Shown: positions 1 through 8,693 of the stretch, piece after piece
Layout: each line of letters begins with the position of its first letter
Numbering within the stretch: position 1 is the first letter of the stretch
Origin: Gammaproteobacteria bacterium
GTDB lineage: Bacteria; Pseudomonadota; Gammaproteobacteria; UBA4575
DNA length: 64,000 bases
Reading direction: 5' to 3'
Assembly: GCA_022824965.1 (NCBI GenBank)
Contig: JAJDYY010000006.1
Coordinates: 1 to 64,000 of the forward strand
Program-made: the position numbers and the translations under genes
The notes under the pieces: model-generated
Seen by the model: only the letters and a program-made list of their open reading frames with translations
Told to the model about the DNA's origin: nothing
The model's database searches: none

Positions 1-1
1 C

Positions 2-924
2 CACGAGGGCTGGAGCGTGCGGCATTTTTACACCTGGTACCGGCGCGACGGCGGCACCCGCAGCTACCACTGGGTGCGCAAGCATCTGCAGGCCTCGGGC
101 AGCGTGCCCCGCAGTCAGGGCCGCGGCCGGCACCGCAAGCGCCGGGCCCGGGCGCCGGGACCGGGCATGATGCTGCACCAGGACGCCAGCACGCATGCCT
201 GGGTGCCCGATCAGGGATGGGACCTGGTGGTGACCATGGACGATGCCACGGGGGAACACTACTCGATGTTCTTCTGCGAGGAGGAAGGCACCCACAGCAG
301 TTTTCGGGGGGTGCGCGAGGTGATCGAGGCCCGGGGCCTGTTCTGCTCGCTGTATACCGACCGGGCGCACCATTACTGGCATACGCCCAAGGCCGGGGGC
401 AAGGTGGACAAGGGCACCCCGACGCAGTTCGCCCGCGCCATGGGCCAGCTGGGCATCGAGATGATCCCGGCCTGTTCACCGCAGGCCAGGGGCCGCTCCG
501 AGCGGGTCTTCCGGACCTGCCCCAGGACCGCCTGGTGAAGGAGCTGGCCTGTGCCGGCATCACCGACATGGAAGCGGCCAATGCGTATCTGCGGGATCAG
601 TACCTGCCGGCGTTCAACGCCGAGTTCATGAAGCCGGCGCGCGAGGCCGGCTCGGCCTTCGTCGCCTGCCAGGATACGGGAGTGCTGGAGGACATCCTGT
701 GCGAGCACCATGTGCGGGTGGTGGGTCTGGACAACTGCGTGCGCTTTGAGCGGTGCATCCTGCAGATCCCGGCAGACCGGCACCGCTGCCACTGCATGAA
801 GGTCAAGGTCAAGGTATTGCGCTATGCCAGTGGTGAGCTGGCGATCTGCCATGGGCCGCGGGAACTGGCCCGCTACGATGCGACCGGCCAGTTGTTGCAC
901 ACGAACATGAAGGCTGCTGCGTAG
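2..924 (+). pseudogene. ISNCY/IS1202-type transposase, 5'-truncated by window edge and frameshifted
   Basis: The reading frame is open from base 2, so the N-terminal part lies outside the window. A DDE-type catalytic core is visible: QDASTHAW, then YTDRAHHYW, then ARGRSERVF, giving the D, D and E. The frame breaks near bases 515-520. The first frame ends at 538, and the C-terminal half (RLVKELACAGITDMEAAN onward) continues in another frame to 924. One extra base at that point would rejoin them, so a single-base deletion is the simplest explanation. The gene is much richer in GC than the island next to it. The family name is from recollection of ISNCY/IS1202 transposases. Confidence 0.75.
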
Positions 925-944
925 TGTCCGCCGCAGTGGTCAGT

Positions 945-989
945 CCCTGCAAGGCCCCTCCGGGCTACGCCCTCCAGGGCCTTGCAGGG
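945..989. repeat. Perfect 13-bp inverted repeat behind the transposase
   Basis: Bases 945-957 (CCCTGCAAGGCCC) are an exact reverse complement of 977-989, with a 19-base loop. The hairpin starts 21 bases after the transposase stop and is followed by an A-rich, not T-rich, stretch, so it is not a classical terminator in the forward direction. Short copies of CGGACA at about 1003-1008 and 1027-1032 may belong to the element's right end. The hairpin may be part of the IS end or an IS-borne transcription stop. Confidence 0.55.
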
Positions 990-1208
990 AACAGGAAAAA
1001 AGCGGACAGTCCATGTGCTGTAAAACCGGACAAGTCTATTTGCTCTTAACACATATGTATGTACCTAGATCAGCACATGAATCTGTAATACAAAAGTATC
1101 TTGGCTAGTCTACTAGTTAGTTCTTCTCCTTGTTCATGAGTATTGACATAGCTCTAGTCAGCTCTGCTTCATCTTTTTTGGCTAAATCTGCTGCTCGCGA
1201 GCAACTAG

Positions 1209-1400
1209 TCAGTCATAAGTTGATTCAGATATATCCTTAGGAATCATATACCAAGACCCTTTTTTGCGAGGAATGCTGCGCTTAATACTCATTGCCACTG
1301 GTTCGCTAGTAGCCTCATGAAAGTGCGGATCCGACACCGTTTTGCCCTCTATGTAGCCTTTGAGCCTTTTAAGCAATTCTTGTGATTTCTCTGGGTCCAT
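1209..1400 (-). CDS. Small hypothetical protein downstream of the PIN-like gene
   Basis: This is a 63-residue basic protein of unknown function (MDPEKSQELLKRLKGYIEG at the N-terminus). It begins 4 bases after the stop of the PIN-like gene, so the two are probably co-transcribed. A short open stretch just beyond its stop, in another frame (about 1117-1210), encodes a helix-like tail, SRAADLAKKDEAELTRAM followed by SILMNKEKN. One inserted base near 1211 would join the two, so the protein may originally have been about 90 residues and be frameshifted here. No family was recognised. Compact spacing supports a real gene, but length alone does not. Confidence 0.5.
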   Translation of the reverse strand: MDPEKSQELLKRLKGYIEGKTVSDPHFHEATSEPVAMSIKRSIPRKKGSWYMIPKDISESTYD

Positions 1401-1404
1401 CTCA

Positions 1405-2424
1405 TTAGCGTGGTTGCGTTAGTGTAGTCGTTAGGAACCCACCCCCCACTGGTGGATGTTTAGATATATGTAAAACACCTTGGTCCCTTTCTTCACTTGG
1501 CAGAGCCGAATAATGTATGTTTAGTCGCTTCAAATCATCTTTTAGATCTGGACCCCATACAAACTCTTGATCTGATCTCAAAAACAGACTGGCAGTTCTC
1601 TGATGAAGCTTGTCGTTAGAAATAAACATCATACAAAACGGCAGATAGAACAGGTATGCAATATCCGTACGGTTCGAGGGTCGCTTGGGTGATATCAACT
1701 TGGCAGCTATTGAGAAATGAAAAAATAACTCAACCATGAGCACATGTACTGCATAGGGTGCAAACACAGAAAGAGCTGGTTGCCCTAAATTCTTCCATCT
1801 TCCTATTAACGCCGAATGGTATTGTCGAGGCACATTGAAGAACCGAACTGCCATTCCAAGCCGTTCATAGGGATTGCTGGACCCATCCACAACTGCCTGC
1901 GCCAACTCCTTGGCTTGACGGAGAGAACCACAGCTTTTCCCATCCACTCCAAGTCTAGCGAGACCCTCAGCTATTTCAGTCAAATCCATGTCTTTCAAAG
2001 CACTGCGCCAACCAGCAGCAAAATGTCGCTCTACCTCAAAGAACTGTTCATTTTGCCAGCGACCATATGCTTTCATTTCCGGACTTTCGCTGTAATTGAT
2101 ACTTATCTCACCACCACTCATAACGTATCGGCCTCCTGGTCTAGGAATACGGACACCCATAGGCACCTCATCGCCAAGCAAGTTATTCGTGGCCAACTGT
2201 TGGTGAGATATACAGGGACTACCAGATAACTCAGGAGTCTTTTCGGCAATTATTCGCACCTCAGCTTCTGCTGTGCGCCTGATTGGTGCTTTTGCAAGGT
2301 TTGCTAATGTCTCTACGTAGAGAATCGGACATATCACTGGTATAAAAAATGCATCAAACCAGACTGACTCATCTAGACTAAGCGATTGCAAAAACGATTT
2401 GTCGAAGAGAGATACTGGGCCCAT
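1405..2424 (-). CDS. PIN-like domain protein of unknown function, defence-island context
   Basis: The protein has 339 residues. The N-terminus GPVSLFDKSFLQSLSLDES, followed by the hydrophobic FFIPVICPILYVETLANL, resembles PIN-like ribonuclease folds: an early Asp on the first strand, then a strand and an acidic patch (ETLANL). The rest is mixed alpha/beta (EVPMGVRIPRPGGRYVM, then WQNEQFFEVERHFAAGWR) and not assignable by eye. No helix-turn-helix or membrane segment is obvious. It lies in an AT-rich cluster with a restriction-modification gene, a HEPN-like gene and a DUF2971 gene, so a role as an RNase-type defence or abortive-infection effector is plausible. That role is inference. Confidence 0.6.
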   Translation of the reverse strand: MGPVSLFDKSFLQSLSLDESVWFDAFFIPVICPILYVETLANLAKAPIRRTAEAEVRIIAEKTPELSGSPCISHQQLATNNLLGDEVPMGVRIPRPGGRYVMSGGEISINYSESPEMKAYGRWQNEQFFEVERHFAAGWRSALKDMDLTEIAEGLARLGVDGKSCGSLRQAKELAQAVVDGSSNPYERLGMAVRFFNVPRQYHSALIGRWKNLGQPALSVFAPYAVHVLMVELFFHFSIAAKLISPKRPSNRTDIAYLFYLPFCMMFISNDKLHQRTASLFLRSDQEFVWGPDLKDDLKRLNIHYSALPSEERDQGVLHISKHPPVGGGFLTTTLTQPR

Positions 2425-2762
2425 CTACTGGTAATCCATCCAACATGTTTCAAAGTCGTTGATCAGCGGGTGAGAGACATGATCACACTAGAATTCTTTA
2501 TTTTGAAAATATTTGTTGCAAATAAATCTTCAGCCATATCTACATTCAAATCAAAAGTGCTTGCAAAATATTTATTTCAATACCTCAGGAGTTTCAAATG
2601 GAGATCAAAGATATCTTGTGTTGGATTCTCATATTTGAACTCAAGATCTAGAGTTGAAAGTTTTCAGTTTTTGTACTCATTCATCTCAAGCTTTTCAAGC
2701 AAGGCAAAAACTTCAGCAGTACTTTATAGAAAAACGATATAAGGTGCTGCCAGTAAAATCGA
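2425..2762. other. AT-rich intergenic stretch without a supported gene
   Basis: These 338 bases separate the DUF2971 gene from the PIN-like gene, both on the minus strand. The open frames on the plus strand (for example 2386-2742) have no recognisable content and mostly translate AT-rich sequence. The stretch presumably holds the DUF2971 gene's 3' end signals and the promoter of the PIN-like gene, but no strong hairpin or convincing -35/-10 pair was found. Confidence 0.4.
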
Positions 2763-4214
2763 TCAGCTTGATTTTCTTTTAAGAAGATCAAGTTCATAAC
2801 ACTCGATGCATCTGTTTTCATGAGAGTAATATGCCTGATGAAATCTAAAGTCGTCTCTATTTGACTGAGCACATTTCTCATTAACAATTTTCAGTATTCT
2901 TAACTTATCCTCCTCCTTGGTTCTGATGCCAAATATAATTCCATCTAGTGAAGAAAAATTATAATTTTGTGTCCTGCTTTCAGGATCAGATAAATCTGAA
3001 ATCATACTTGAAAGAATTAGTCTATATTCATTTTCAAACTTCCAATCGTCAGACTTCTTGGTTATGTCCCTATAGAAATCATCCCAATATTCTTCCCGCC
3101 ATTTATCTTCTGACTTGTACAAATCCTTTGAACATATACTGGTTTTACCAAGTTCGTTGCAATACCACATGCTATTGATTGTTGGCATTGGCAGTCTTCC
3201 TAGGGAGCGGAAGAAGTCTATTTCACCAGCACCATCGACATAATTGATCTCATAAAATTTATGCTTTAGAGCTCCGTATGTTGCCTTTGAGCCCTCCCTT
3301 GAGCCCTGCCATTCATTGATACCAGTGAGTGTAATAAATTTGTCGTCGGTAGAACTCTCTGCCCTGAATACCAAGCAAACCCCTGCGTGGTTATCACCAT
3401 AGTGCCCCCAAACCGATGAATTATTACATTCCGATAGAAAACATGCGGTGTACCACTCTGGATATACTAACGCCTCAAGACGCTCGATATACACGTGAGG
3501 GAAGTTCATAAAAAGCATATCTTTGTTTGGTGTAGGTGCATTGCTGTCACTGTCGTACTTAGCAAGAAGGCGAACTTGATCTCCGATATGGGAGTGACTA
3601 TCAAGCAGCTTTGATATCTTTTCCCCCTTTCTACTTGCCCCAGTGAACGCTTTTTCCATACGCTCAAAAAAATTGTTCTTTACGACTCGATCCCGCAATG
3701 TTGATAAGTCATAGTCAATTCTGTTGCTCTCTGGAGAAAGGCCTTTATCAATATAGTGATCGAAGACAACCTTTAGCGCTGTTGGATGTATAGCTTTAAG
3801 ATAAAACTTCAGTTCATCCCTTCTAATCGGAGTAGTTCTTCCTACAATGCCTTTTATGAAATACTCTATCGAATCCAGCCTGAAGAAAGCATTTTTTATA
3901 TCACCGAACAATTGGGCATATTCCATGGTTGGAAAGTCTTTCTCGCTACCAAACACCGGCACATCGAGTGGTGACAGATTGTGTTCTTCACCCTCAATCA
4001 GATAAAGAGCCACGGGTTTGTTCAGACAAAGCAAGTAATGCTTGAATAGATTTCTCCAGACTATTTCATCACCGGACCAGAATACATCCCGGTAGCCTTC
4101 CATGGGGTCATTTAGCTGGCTGTGGTCTGCAAAGTAGATAGACTGGTTTTCCAACTCCTTGAATTCTCCAAGAAGCTTCTCAATCGACCTAAGTCTGTAA
4201 AACAGCTCGGGCAT
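2763..4214 (-). CDS. DUF2971 family protein, putative defence gene
   Basis: This 483-residue protein carries the marks of DUF2971. LNDPMEG occurs near residues 34-40, and SVWGHYGDNHAGVCLVF near 267-283, with KFENEYRLI towards the C-terminus. DUF2971 proteins are often found beside restriction systems and in defence islands, but their biochemical activity is not established. At 483 residues it is longer than the common 250-350, with an inserted middle region of about 150 residues. The start is supported by AAGGA 9-10 bases upstream. It sits about 200 bases downstream of the HEPN-like gene on the same strand, so it may have its own promoter. Confidence 0.75.
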   Translation of the reverse strand: MPELFYRLRSIEKLLGEFKELENQSIYFADHSQLNDPMEGYRDVFWSGDEIVWRNLFKHYLLCLNKPVALYLIEGEEHNLSPLDVPVFGSEKDFPTMEYAQLFGDIKNAFFRLDSIEYFIKGIVGRTTPIRRDELKFYLKAIHPTALKVVFDHYIDKGLSPESNRIDYDLSTLRDRVVKNNFFERMEKAFTGASRKGEKISKLLDSHSHIGDQVRLLAKYDSDSNAPTPNKDMLFMNFPHVYIERLEALVYPEWYTACFLSECNNSSVWGHYGDNHAGVCLVFRAESSTDDKFITLTGINEWQGSREGSKATYGALKHKFYEINYVDGAGEIDFFRSLGRLPMPTINSMWYCNELGKTSICSKDLYKSEDKWREEYWDDFYRDITKKSDDWKFENEYRLILSSMISDLSDPESRTQNYNFSSLDGIIFGIRTKEEDKLRILKIVNEKCAQSNRDDFRFHQAYYSHENRCIECYELDLLKRKSS

Positions 4215-4416
4215 TATGTTTTTCCTTGAAAAGGTGGCTGCTACGTTAAGTATTTAGATCAAACTAAACTGGGGAGCCATCTCTAGCTGAATGTGATATC
4301 AGTAGCGGAAAATTAGTGGAGTAAATGTTTAATTTCCAATTACTCTCCAACATCTTTTCGAGGTGATTTTGTAACTAGATACTGTAAAGACATTTTACTC
4401 AAGGAGCCTACTCATC

Positions 4417-5295
4417 TTACTTACTTAATATCCAGCACAAACAGCTGAGAAATGAGATAACTTTAAGACTGTTCTGTTCAGTGCCATAATTAACCACCTC
4501 GCCATGCAGCACTTGGTGTCGATTGAGTTCGTCGAATGATGAACTCCTTTCAGACTCCGATTTCCACAACGGTTTAGGTGTCAGAAATAAGCTGTATATG
4601 GATCTAAAAAGACCATGTTTAACCTGCAAGATATCGTCATTAACAGCTTTCTCCCTACCTTTGTGTGAGAAGAGATTTGTTGAGAATTTTTCTTCCCATA
4701 TACCATCGGCTTGGGTAAGGAACACTGGAACTGAAAGATTGTACTTTCCCTCTCGATGCGCATTGAATGCATCGTGTAGCACTTGTCTCCGGTGCGGATA
4801 AGATGTAGCGAGTTTTTTTTCAATGGTATCTAACTGCTCCTGGAAATACTCTCTGATAGCTTCTATTCCTTCTCTTGTATCCCCTTTGTCTATAGCGCGA
4901 GCACATTGCGATAGCGCGGTCCAAGGCATATCTGGATCACAATACCAGCCGAGTTCTGCCCACTTTTGCAAAGCCTCTCGATCTTCCCGATCCCTTTTTG
5001 GCTGGGCCTGTATCCATTGCTGACCGCACCGCTGAAGTTCCTCTGCGATTCTTCTATGCTTTTGCTCAAGTAACTTAGCCTGCTCTCGAAGTGCATTCTG
5101 TACTTGATCAGCCTGCTCTCGAAGTGCATTCTGAATTTGACTAGTGACCTGGGCTCGCTTTTGAAGTGATTTGACAACCTTTTCTACACTCAAGGCCAGC
5201 TGCCTATATGGTTGAAAAATCTCCTTTTGTGCTAGATGCAACTCCTGAAATGCCTTAAGAACTGCAGGAGTCAAAGGATTGTATAAATCAGCCAT
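4417..5295 (-). CDS. Coiled-coil protein with C-terminal HEPN-like Rx4H motif, coupled to the type ISP enzyme
   Basis: The protein has 292 residues. The first ~110 are strongly helical, including an exact 11-residue-period repeat (QNALREQA twice, residues 55-73), which fits a hendecad coiled coil. The C-terminal half has two Arg-x4-His matches: RRQVLH (169-174), and NRHQVLHG (R259 to H264) followed by NYGTEQNSLK. The second resembles the catalytic motif of HEPN ribonucleases. The region HREGKYNLSVPVFLTQADGI resembles a recurrent HEPN-type family of unknown function. Its start codon lies 2 bases after the restriction-modification stop, so translation is probably coupled. An RNA-cleaving back-up effector of the restriction system is inference. 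Confidence 0.65.
   Translation of the reverse strand: MADLYNPLTPAVLKAFQELHLAQKEIFQPYRQLALSVEKVVKSLQKRAQVTSQIQNALREQADQVQNALREQAKLLEQKHRRIAEELQRCGQQWIQAQPKRDREDREALQKWAELGWYCDPDMPWTALSQCARAIDKGDTREGIEAIREYFQEQLDTIEKKLATSYPHRRQVLHDAFNAHREGKYNLSVPVFLTQADGIWEEKFSTNLFSHKGREKAVNDDILQVKHGLFRSIYSLFLTPKPLWKSESERSSSFDELNRHQVLHGEVVNYGTEQNSLKVISFLSCLCWILSK
5078..5133 (-). repeat. Two exact 23-bp copies, period 33 bp, in the coiled-coil region
   Basis: Bases 5078-5100 and 5111-5133 are identical over 23 bases and sit 33 bases apart, which keeps the frame and gives an 11-residue protein repeat. Identity at the DNA level points to a recent duplication. The array could expand or contract by slippage in steps of 11 residues without breaking the gene. 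Confidence 0.8.
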
Positions 5296-5297
5296 GC

Positions 5298-8200
5298 TTA
5301 CCCTGTCTTCTTTGAAGAATTCTGAGTAATTATTAAAAGAACTGCCGCAATCCGTCTCACAGTGTCAGTAAAGTACTGAATTTCTGCTGGCAGGAGTGCA
5401 CGACCAAGAATGTCTTTTTCGCGGTAGGAAAGCCATTTCTTGAGAACTTGATAACCGCCCAATTGATAGGTCCAAACAGTAGCAGGGACGTTGGACCAGA
5501 AGGCATGATTGTTCAGGTATATGTCGAAGGTGGTCCTGCCAAAGATGGGCAGTGCATCTCCTAAGGCAGCACACTCATCAGCTGTATAGGCACGTTCAAT
5601 TATTCGGCCCTTTCCAGGCGTTACAGCGTTACCATTGCCATAACGACCCCATCCGGCAATAAGTGCAAAATCTTCGCCTGTCATGTTGCGATCATCTATG
5701 GTGGCTGGAATAGCAATAGCAGCAATTTCCTTACGCAACGCACCTTCCGTAACACCTGGAACAGGAGTATCTGGATCAAGCAGTTTTTCCAATTCTTGAC
5801 CCCGTGCCTTAGATCGGTCTATTGACTCTGCTGCACCCTCAGCATTGCCGTCTGGCCAACCCGGTAATGGGATGCGTGGCCAGCCCATCCCGAGTGCCTC
5901 GGCATTGGTCTCAAGGTAAGCGGGATCGTGGAGTACAGCGAGTACATAGTGGAACAAGTCCTCTACGGTGGCATCAAGATTGTCAAGGTATCGACGTGCA
6001 GAATCGGAAAGATTTGGCAAGATTGATTCCTCTATTCCGCTCTCAAGACTGAAGTCACGGAGTTGGGTTGGAAACATGAGTGCAGTCCGTTCTATCAAGT
6101 GGAGTGAGCTCAAGTGTTTCGTAGAACATGTTTGTGGCTCTCCGGCACCCTTTCGCAAGGACTGTGCCGAAGACAACCAGCGGTTTCCCTCGAACACGTG
6201 AGGCCTATAATCAGCGCGTTTCTCATCAAGTAACTTTGTGTCTGCCTCCCAATAGAGCCATCGGTTGTCGAAGGGCCGATAGGCGAAGCGGATGAAACCG
6301 TCTTCATCAGGTCTACCGCGTGCAAGCAGAGCATCCCGTATCGCCCGAGCGTCAAACCGTGCTGTTGACTTCATGACAGCCGGATAACGTCTTGTAATTT
6401 CCTCATGGCTTAGGTTCGCATTGAAGTAATCAGCAACACGCTCTTTAAGACGACTGAGATCAACATCGATGAGGAACTCGTCTCGGCTGGTTTTGACGCC
6501 AGGAAATGAGATTGGAAACAGATCGGGTAGTGCAGGCCAATCGAACCAATCCTCACTTACTACAGTCGGCATGAAGGGAAGCCCAAGTGGCAAAACTGGC
6601 TTGAATTCTTCGTAGAGTGCGACCGGAGCATCCTCTGCAGTTGCCAAAAGTGTGGCTCGTTTTTCCTGTCCCCAGAGATGCCGAAAGTGCACTGTATCAG
6701 TAGGGGCATGGTCGGCTTTGCGCACCAGCGTCGCAATCGCTGTACCTACTTGTATGCCAGTTGTATTGTCTGTCGTGAAAACGCTGGAATCAGGCCTTCC
6801 ATCTGGCGTTTTTCCGCCCTTGCGAACATCGCCATTTAGGCAATCGATTCGAACTTCATCGAACACCTCAAGATAACGTTCCCTCATTCCTGGGAATGAC
6901 AACCCATCGAGCCAGGAATAATTGGAGATGAAGCAAACGACACCCTGCCCTGTCTTCTCAGCGATTCGCCTTTCTGCCATGCGGAAAAAGCGGACATAGA
7001 GCTCGTTCAATCCCTGACCTTCAGGTCTGCGGACTTGTTTTGTCGTACGGTATGCCTCTGACAATTCCCGTTCCTCACCCACTGCCATGCCCGCAAAACC
7101 GTCGTAGGGCGGATTGCCAAGAACTACGAGGATAGGCCGATCCCGCTTGACTTGATTAGCCCGATCGCGTTCTTCTGCCATTTCAGGAAAGGCAATCAGT
7201 TGTTTTTCCCTTTCCGTCGGCTCCCAGCCGGTTAGTGCATTGGTGAGGAAGATACCAGCGCGTTCGGTCCCATCACTTGCAAGCGGTGCATCGAGATTTT
7301 GCATAGTCAGTCCAACCTGCAGGTGAGCAACGACAAAAGGTGCGGGCATGATTTCAAAACCAAATACCCGATCTTTAGCAGCTTGCTTTATGTGTGTTCC
7401 GATCAGTGCACCGAGTCCTTGTTCCTTAAGATTATTTGCGATCCTACACAATACCTCTGCCAGGTAAGCACCAGTACCACAGCATGGATCAAGCACATAA
7501 ACGTTTTCTGCTGCCAGCCCCTCCGCAATACCGAGATCATCCTTGAGTGCTAGATCCACACGGGCAACCATATATCTAACCACTTCCTTTGGCGTGTACC
7601 AGACTCCCATTTGCTTGCGTAGTTTGGGATCAAATGCCTGTAGGAATGGCTCGTAAAAGTACGACACGGCATCGCCTTCATCAAATTTGCTGAAGAAAGT
7701 AGTGCGGTCCACACGATCTAGTGCGGCTGCTGTCCAGTCCAACACCTCAACAAGACCAAGTGATTGCAGACGGCCAGGGTCGGACAGTTGCTGGAATAAT
7801 GCCCGTAATGCTGGCACGCGCAGATGCCAAACCGCTTCGCGCCAATTAAACCGCACGGCGTCGTAGTTGCCTTCAAACAAGGGGCCGTCATCAGATTTTA
7901 GGCTGCGCGACCACAGTACCCATGCAGAGAAAATCCCATAGAATAAAGTCTGCACCAAGGTTGAATGGAAAAAGTGCGTGCCCTTGTCGCCCTTGAAGCG
8001 TACTCCAAGCGCTTCTTCAAGTGCGCCGCGTAATGTTTTAAGTGCTGAGGCATCTTCAGCAGCCTCGACACGTGCAAGCCCGTCACGCGCATAGGATGCT
8101 AGGAGCCAAGCCAGGTCTTTTGGTTCAGCGAGCACCGCACGGTGGGAAAGCACTCGACTCAGATATTCCCCAAGTCCTGCACCAACTTCGCGCGCAAAAG

Positions 8201-8693
8201 CGCGTGGCCTCTCTAGCTTATTGTGAAAGTCCTCAACGTTCCCCACCAGCCGGAATGTTTCAAGTTTTACCGGGCGACCCGACTCATCTTCACCTACTAG
8301 AACGAAGTCCCGTGTGTTCGTTACCAGCACCAGTCGATAACGATTCCAATAGCGGCTTACCTGATCACTTTTCACAGTAATCCAAGTGTCATCATCCACA
8401 GCCTTCATCTCGATCACACCACGTTCCGGCATTTGTCCCTTCCGTGGTTTACCTCTCTGCACCTGTTGTGCTGTATAAAGGCCAAAGTCCGGATGTCCAG
8501 CGCCTTGATTGGCTAACTGGCTAATGCAGAATACCTTTGGATCAAGTGTTGTACCGATAATATTTAGCAGGTTTGTAAGTGGCACGTAGTAGGACAGCTC
8601 TCCAGTGGCCCCGCCCGAAGCGCGCACCTGTCCAATATGGACAAAGTACGCTTCGACTGCTGCGGTCAGTTTTTTGTTAATTTTAGCTATCAT
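5298..8693 (-). CDS. Type ISP-like single-chain restriction-modification enzyme
   Basis: The protein has 1131 residues. The N-terminus shows a nuclease-like PD-(D/E)xK core: HPDF at 67-70 and IEMK at 94-97. The methyltransferase part has motif I DPCCGTGAYL (402-411) and motif IV NPPY (528-531), as in N6-adenine methyltransferases. The C-terminal ~400 residues match the target-recognition style of type ISP enzymes. No helicase motifs were seen between nuclease and methylase, so it is a shorter, type IIG-like layout rather than the ~1600-residue LlaBIII type. One chain should both modify and cut DNA. The start has AAGG directly before the ATG. The HEPN-like gene follows 2 bases after the stop. 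Confidence 0.85.
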   Translation of the reverse strand: MIAKINKKLTAAVEAYFVHIGQVRASGGATGELSYYVPLTNLLNIIGTTLDPKVFCISQLANQGAGHPDFGLYTAQQVQRGKPRKGQMPERGVIEMKAVDDDTWITVKSDQVSRYWNRYRLVLVTNTRDFVLVGEDESGRPVKLETFRLVGNVEDFHNKLERPRAFAREVGAGLGEYLSRVLSHRAVLAEPKDLAWLLASYARDGLARVEAAEDASALKTLRGALEEALGVRFKGDKGTHFFHSTLVQTLFYGIFSAWVLWSRSLKSDDGPLFEGNYDAVRFNWREAVWHLRVPALRALFQQLSDPGRLQSLGLVEVLDWTAAALDRVDRTTFFSKFDEGDAVSYFYEPFLQAFDPKLRKQMGVWYTPKEVVRYMVARVDLALKDDLGIAEGLAAENVYVLDPCCGTGAYLAEVLCRIANNLKEQGLGALIGTHIKQAAKDRVFGFEIMPAPFVVAHLQVGLTMQNLDAPLASDGTERAGIFLTNALTGWEPTEREKQLIAFPEMAEERDRANQVKRDRPILVVLGNPPYDGFAGMAVGEERELSEAYRTTKQVRRPEGQGLNELYVRFFRMAERRIAEKTGQGVVCFISNYSWLDGLSFPGMRERYLEVFDEVRIDCLNGDVRKGGKTPDGRPDSSVFTTDNTTGIQVGTAIATLVRKADHAPTDTVHFRHLWGQEKRATLLATAEDAPVALYEEFKPVLPLGLPFMPTVVSEDWFDWPALPDLFPISFPGVKTSRDEFLIDVDLSRLKERVADYFNANLSHEEITRRYPAVMKSTARFDARAIRDALLARGRPDEDGFIRFAYRPFDNRWLYWEADTKLLDEKRADYRPHVFEGNRWLSSAQSLRKGAGEPQTCSTKHLSSLHLIERTALMFPTQLRDFSLESGIEESILPNLSDSARRYLDNLDATVEDLFHYVLAVLHDPAYLETNAEALGMGWPRIPLPGWPDGNAEGAAESIDRSKARGQELEKLLDPDTPVPGVTEGALRKEIAAIAIPATIDDRNMTGEDFALIAGWGRYGNGNAVTPGKGRIIERAYTADECAALGDALPIFGRTTFDIYLNNHAFWSNVPATVWTYQLGGYQVLKKWLSYREKDILGRALLPAEIQYFTDTVRRIAAVLLIITQNSSKKTG

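Noticed and set aside
2386..2742. Plus-strand frame of 118 codons in the AT-rich gap
   Set aside because: It overlaps the PIN-like gene start on the other strand, has no recognisable content and no ribosome-binding site.
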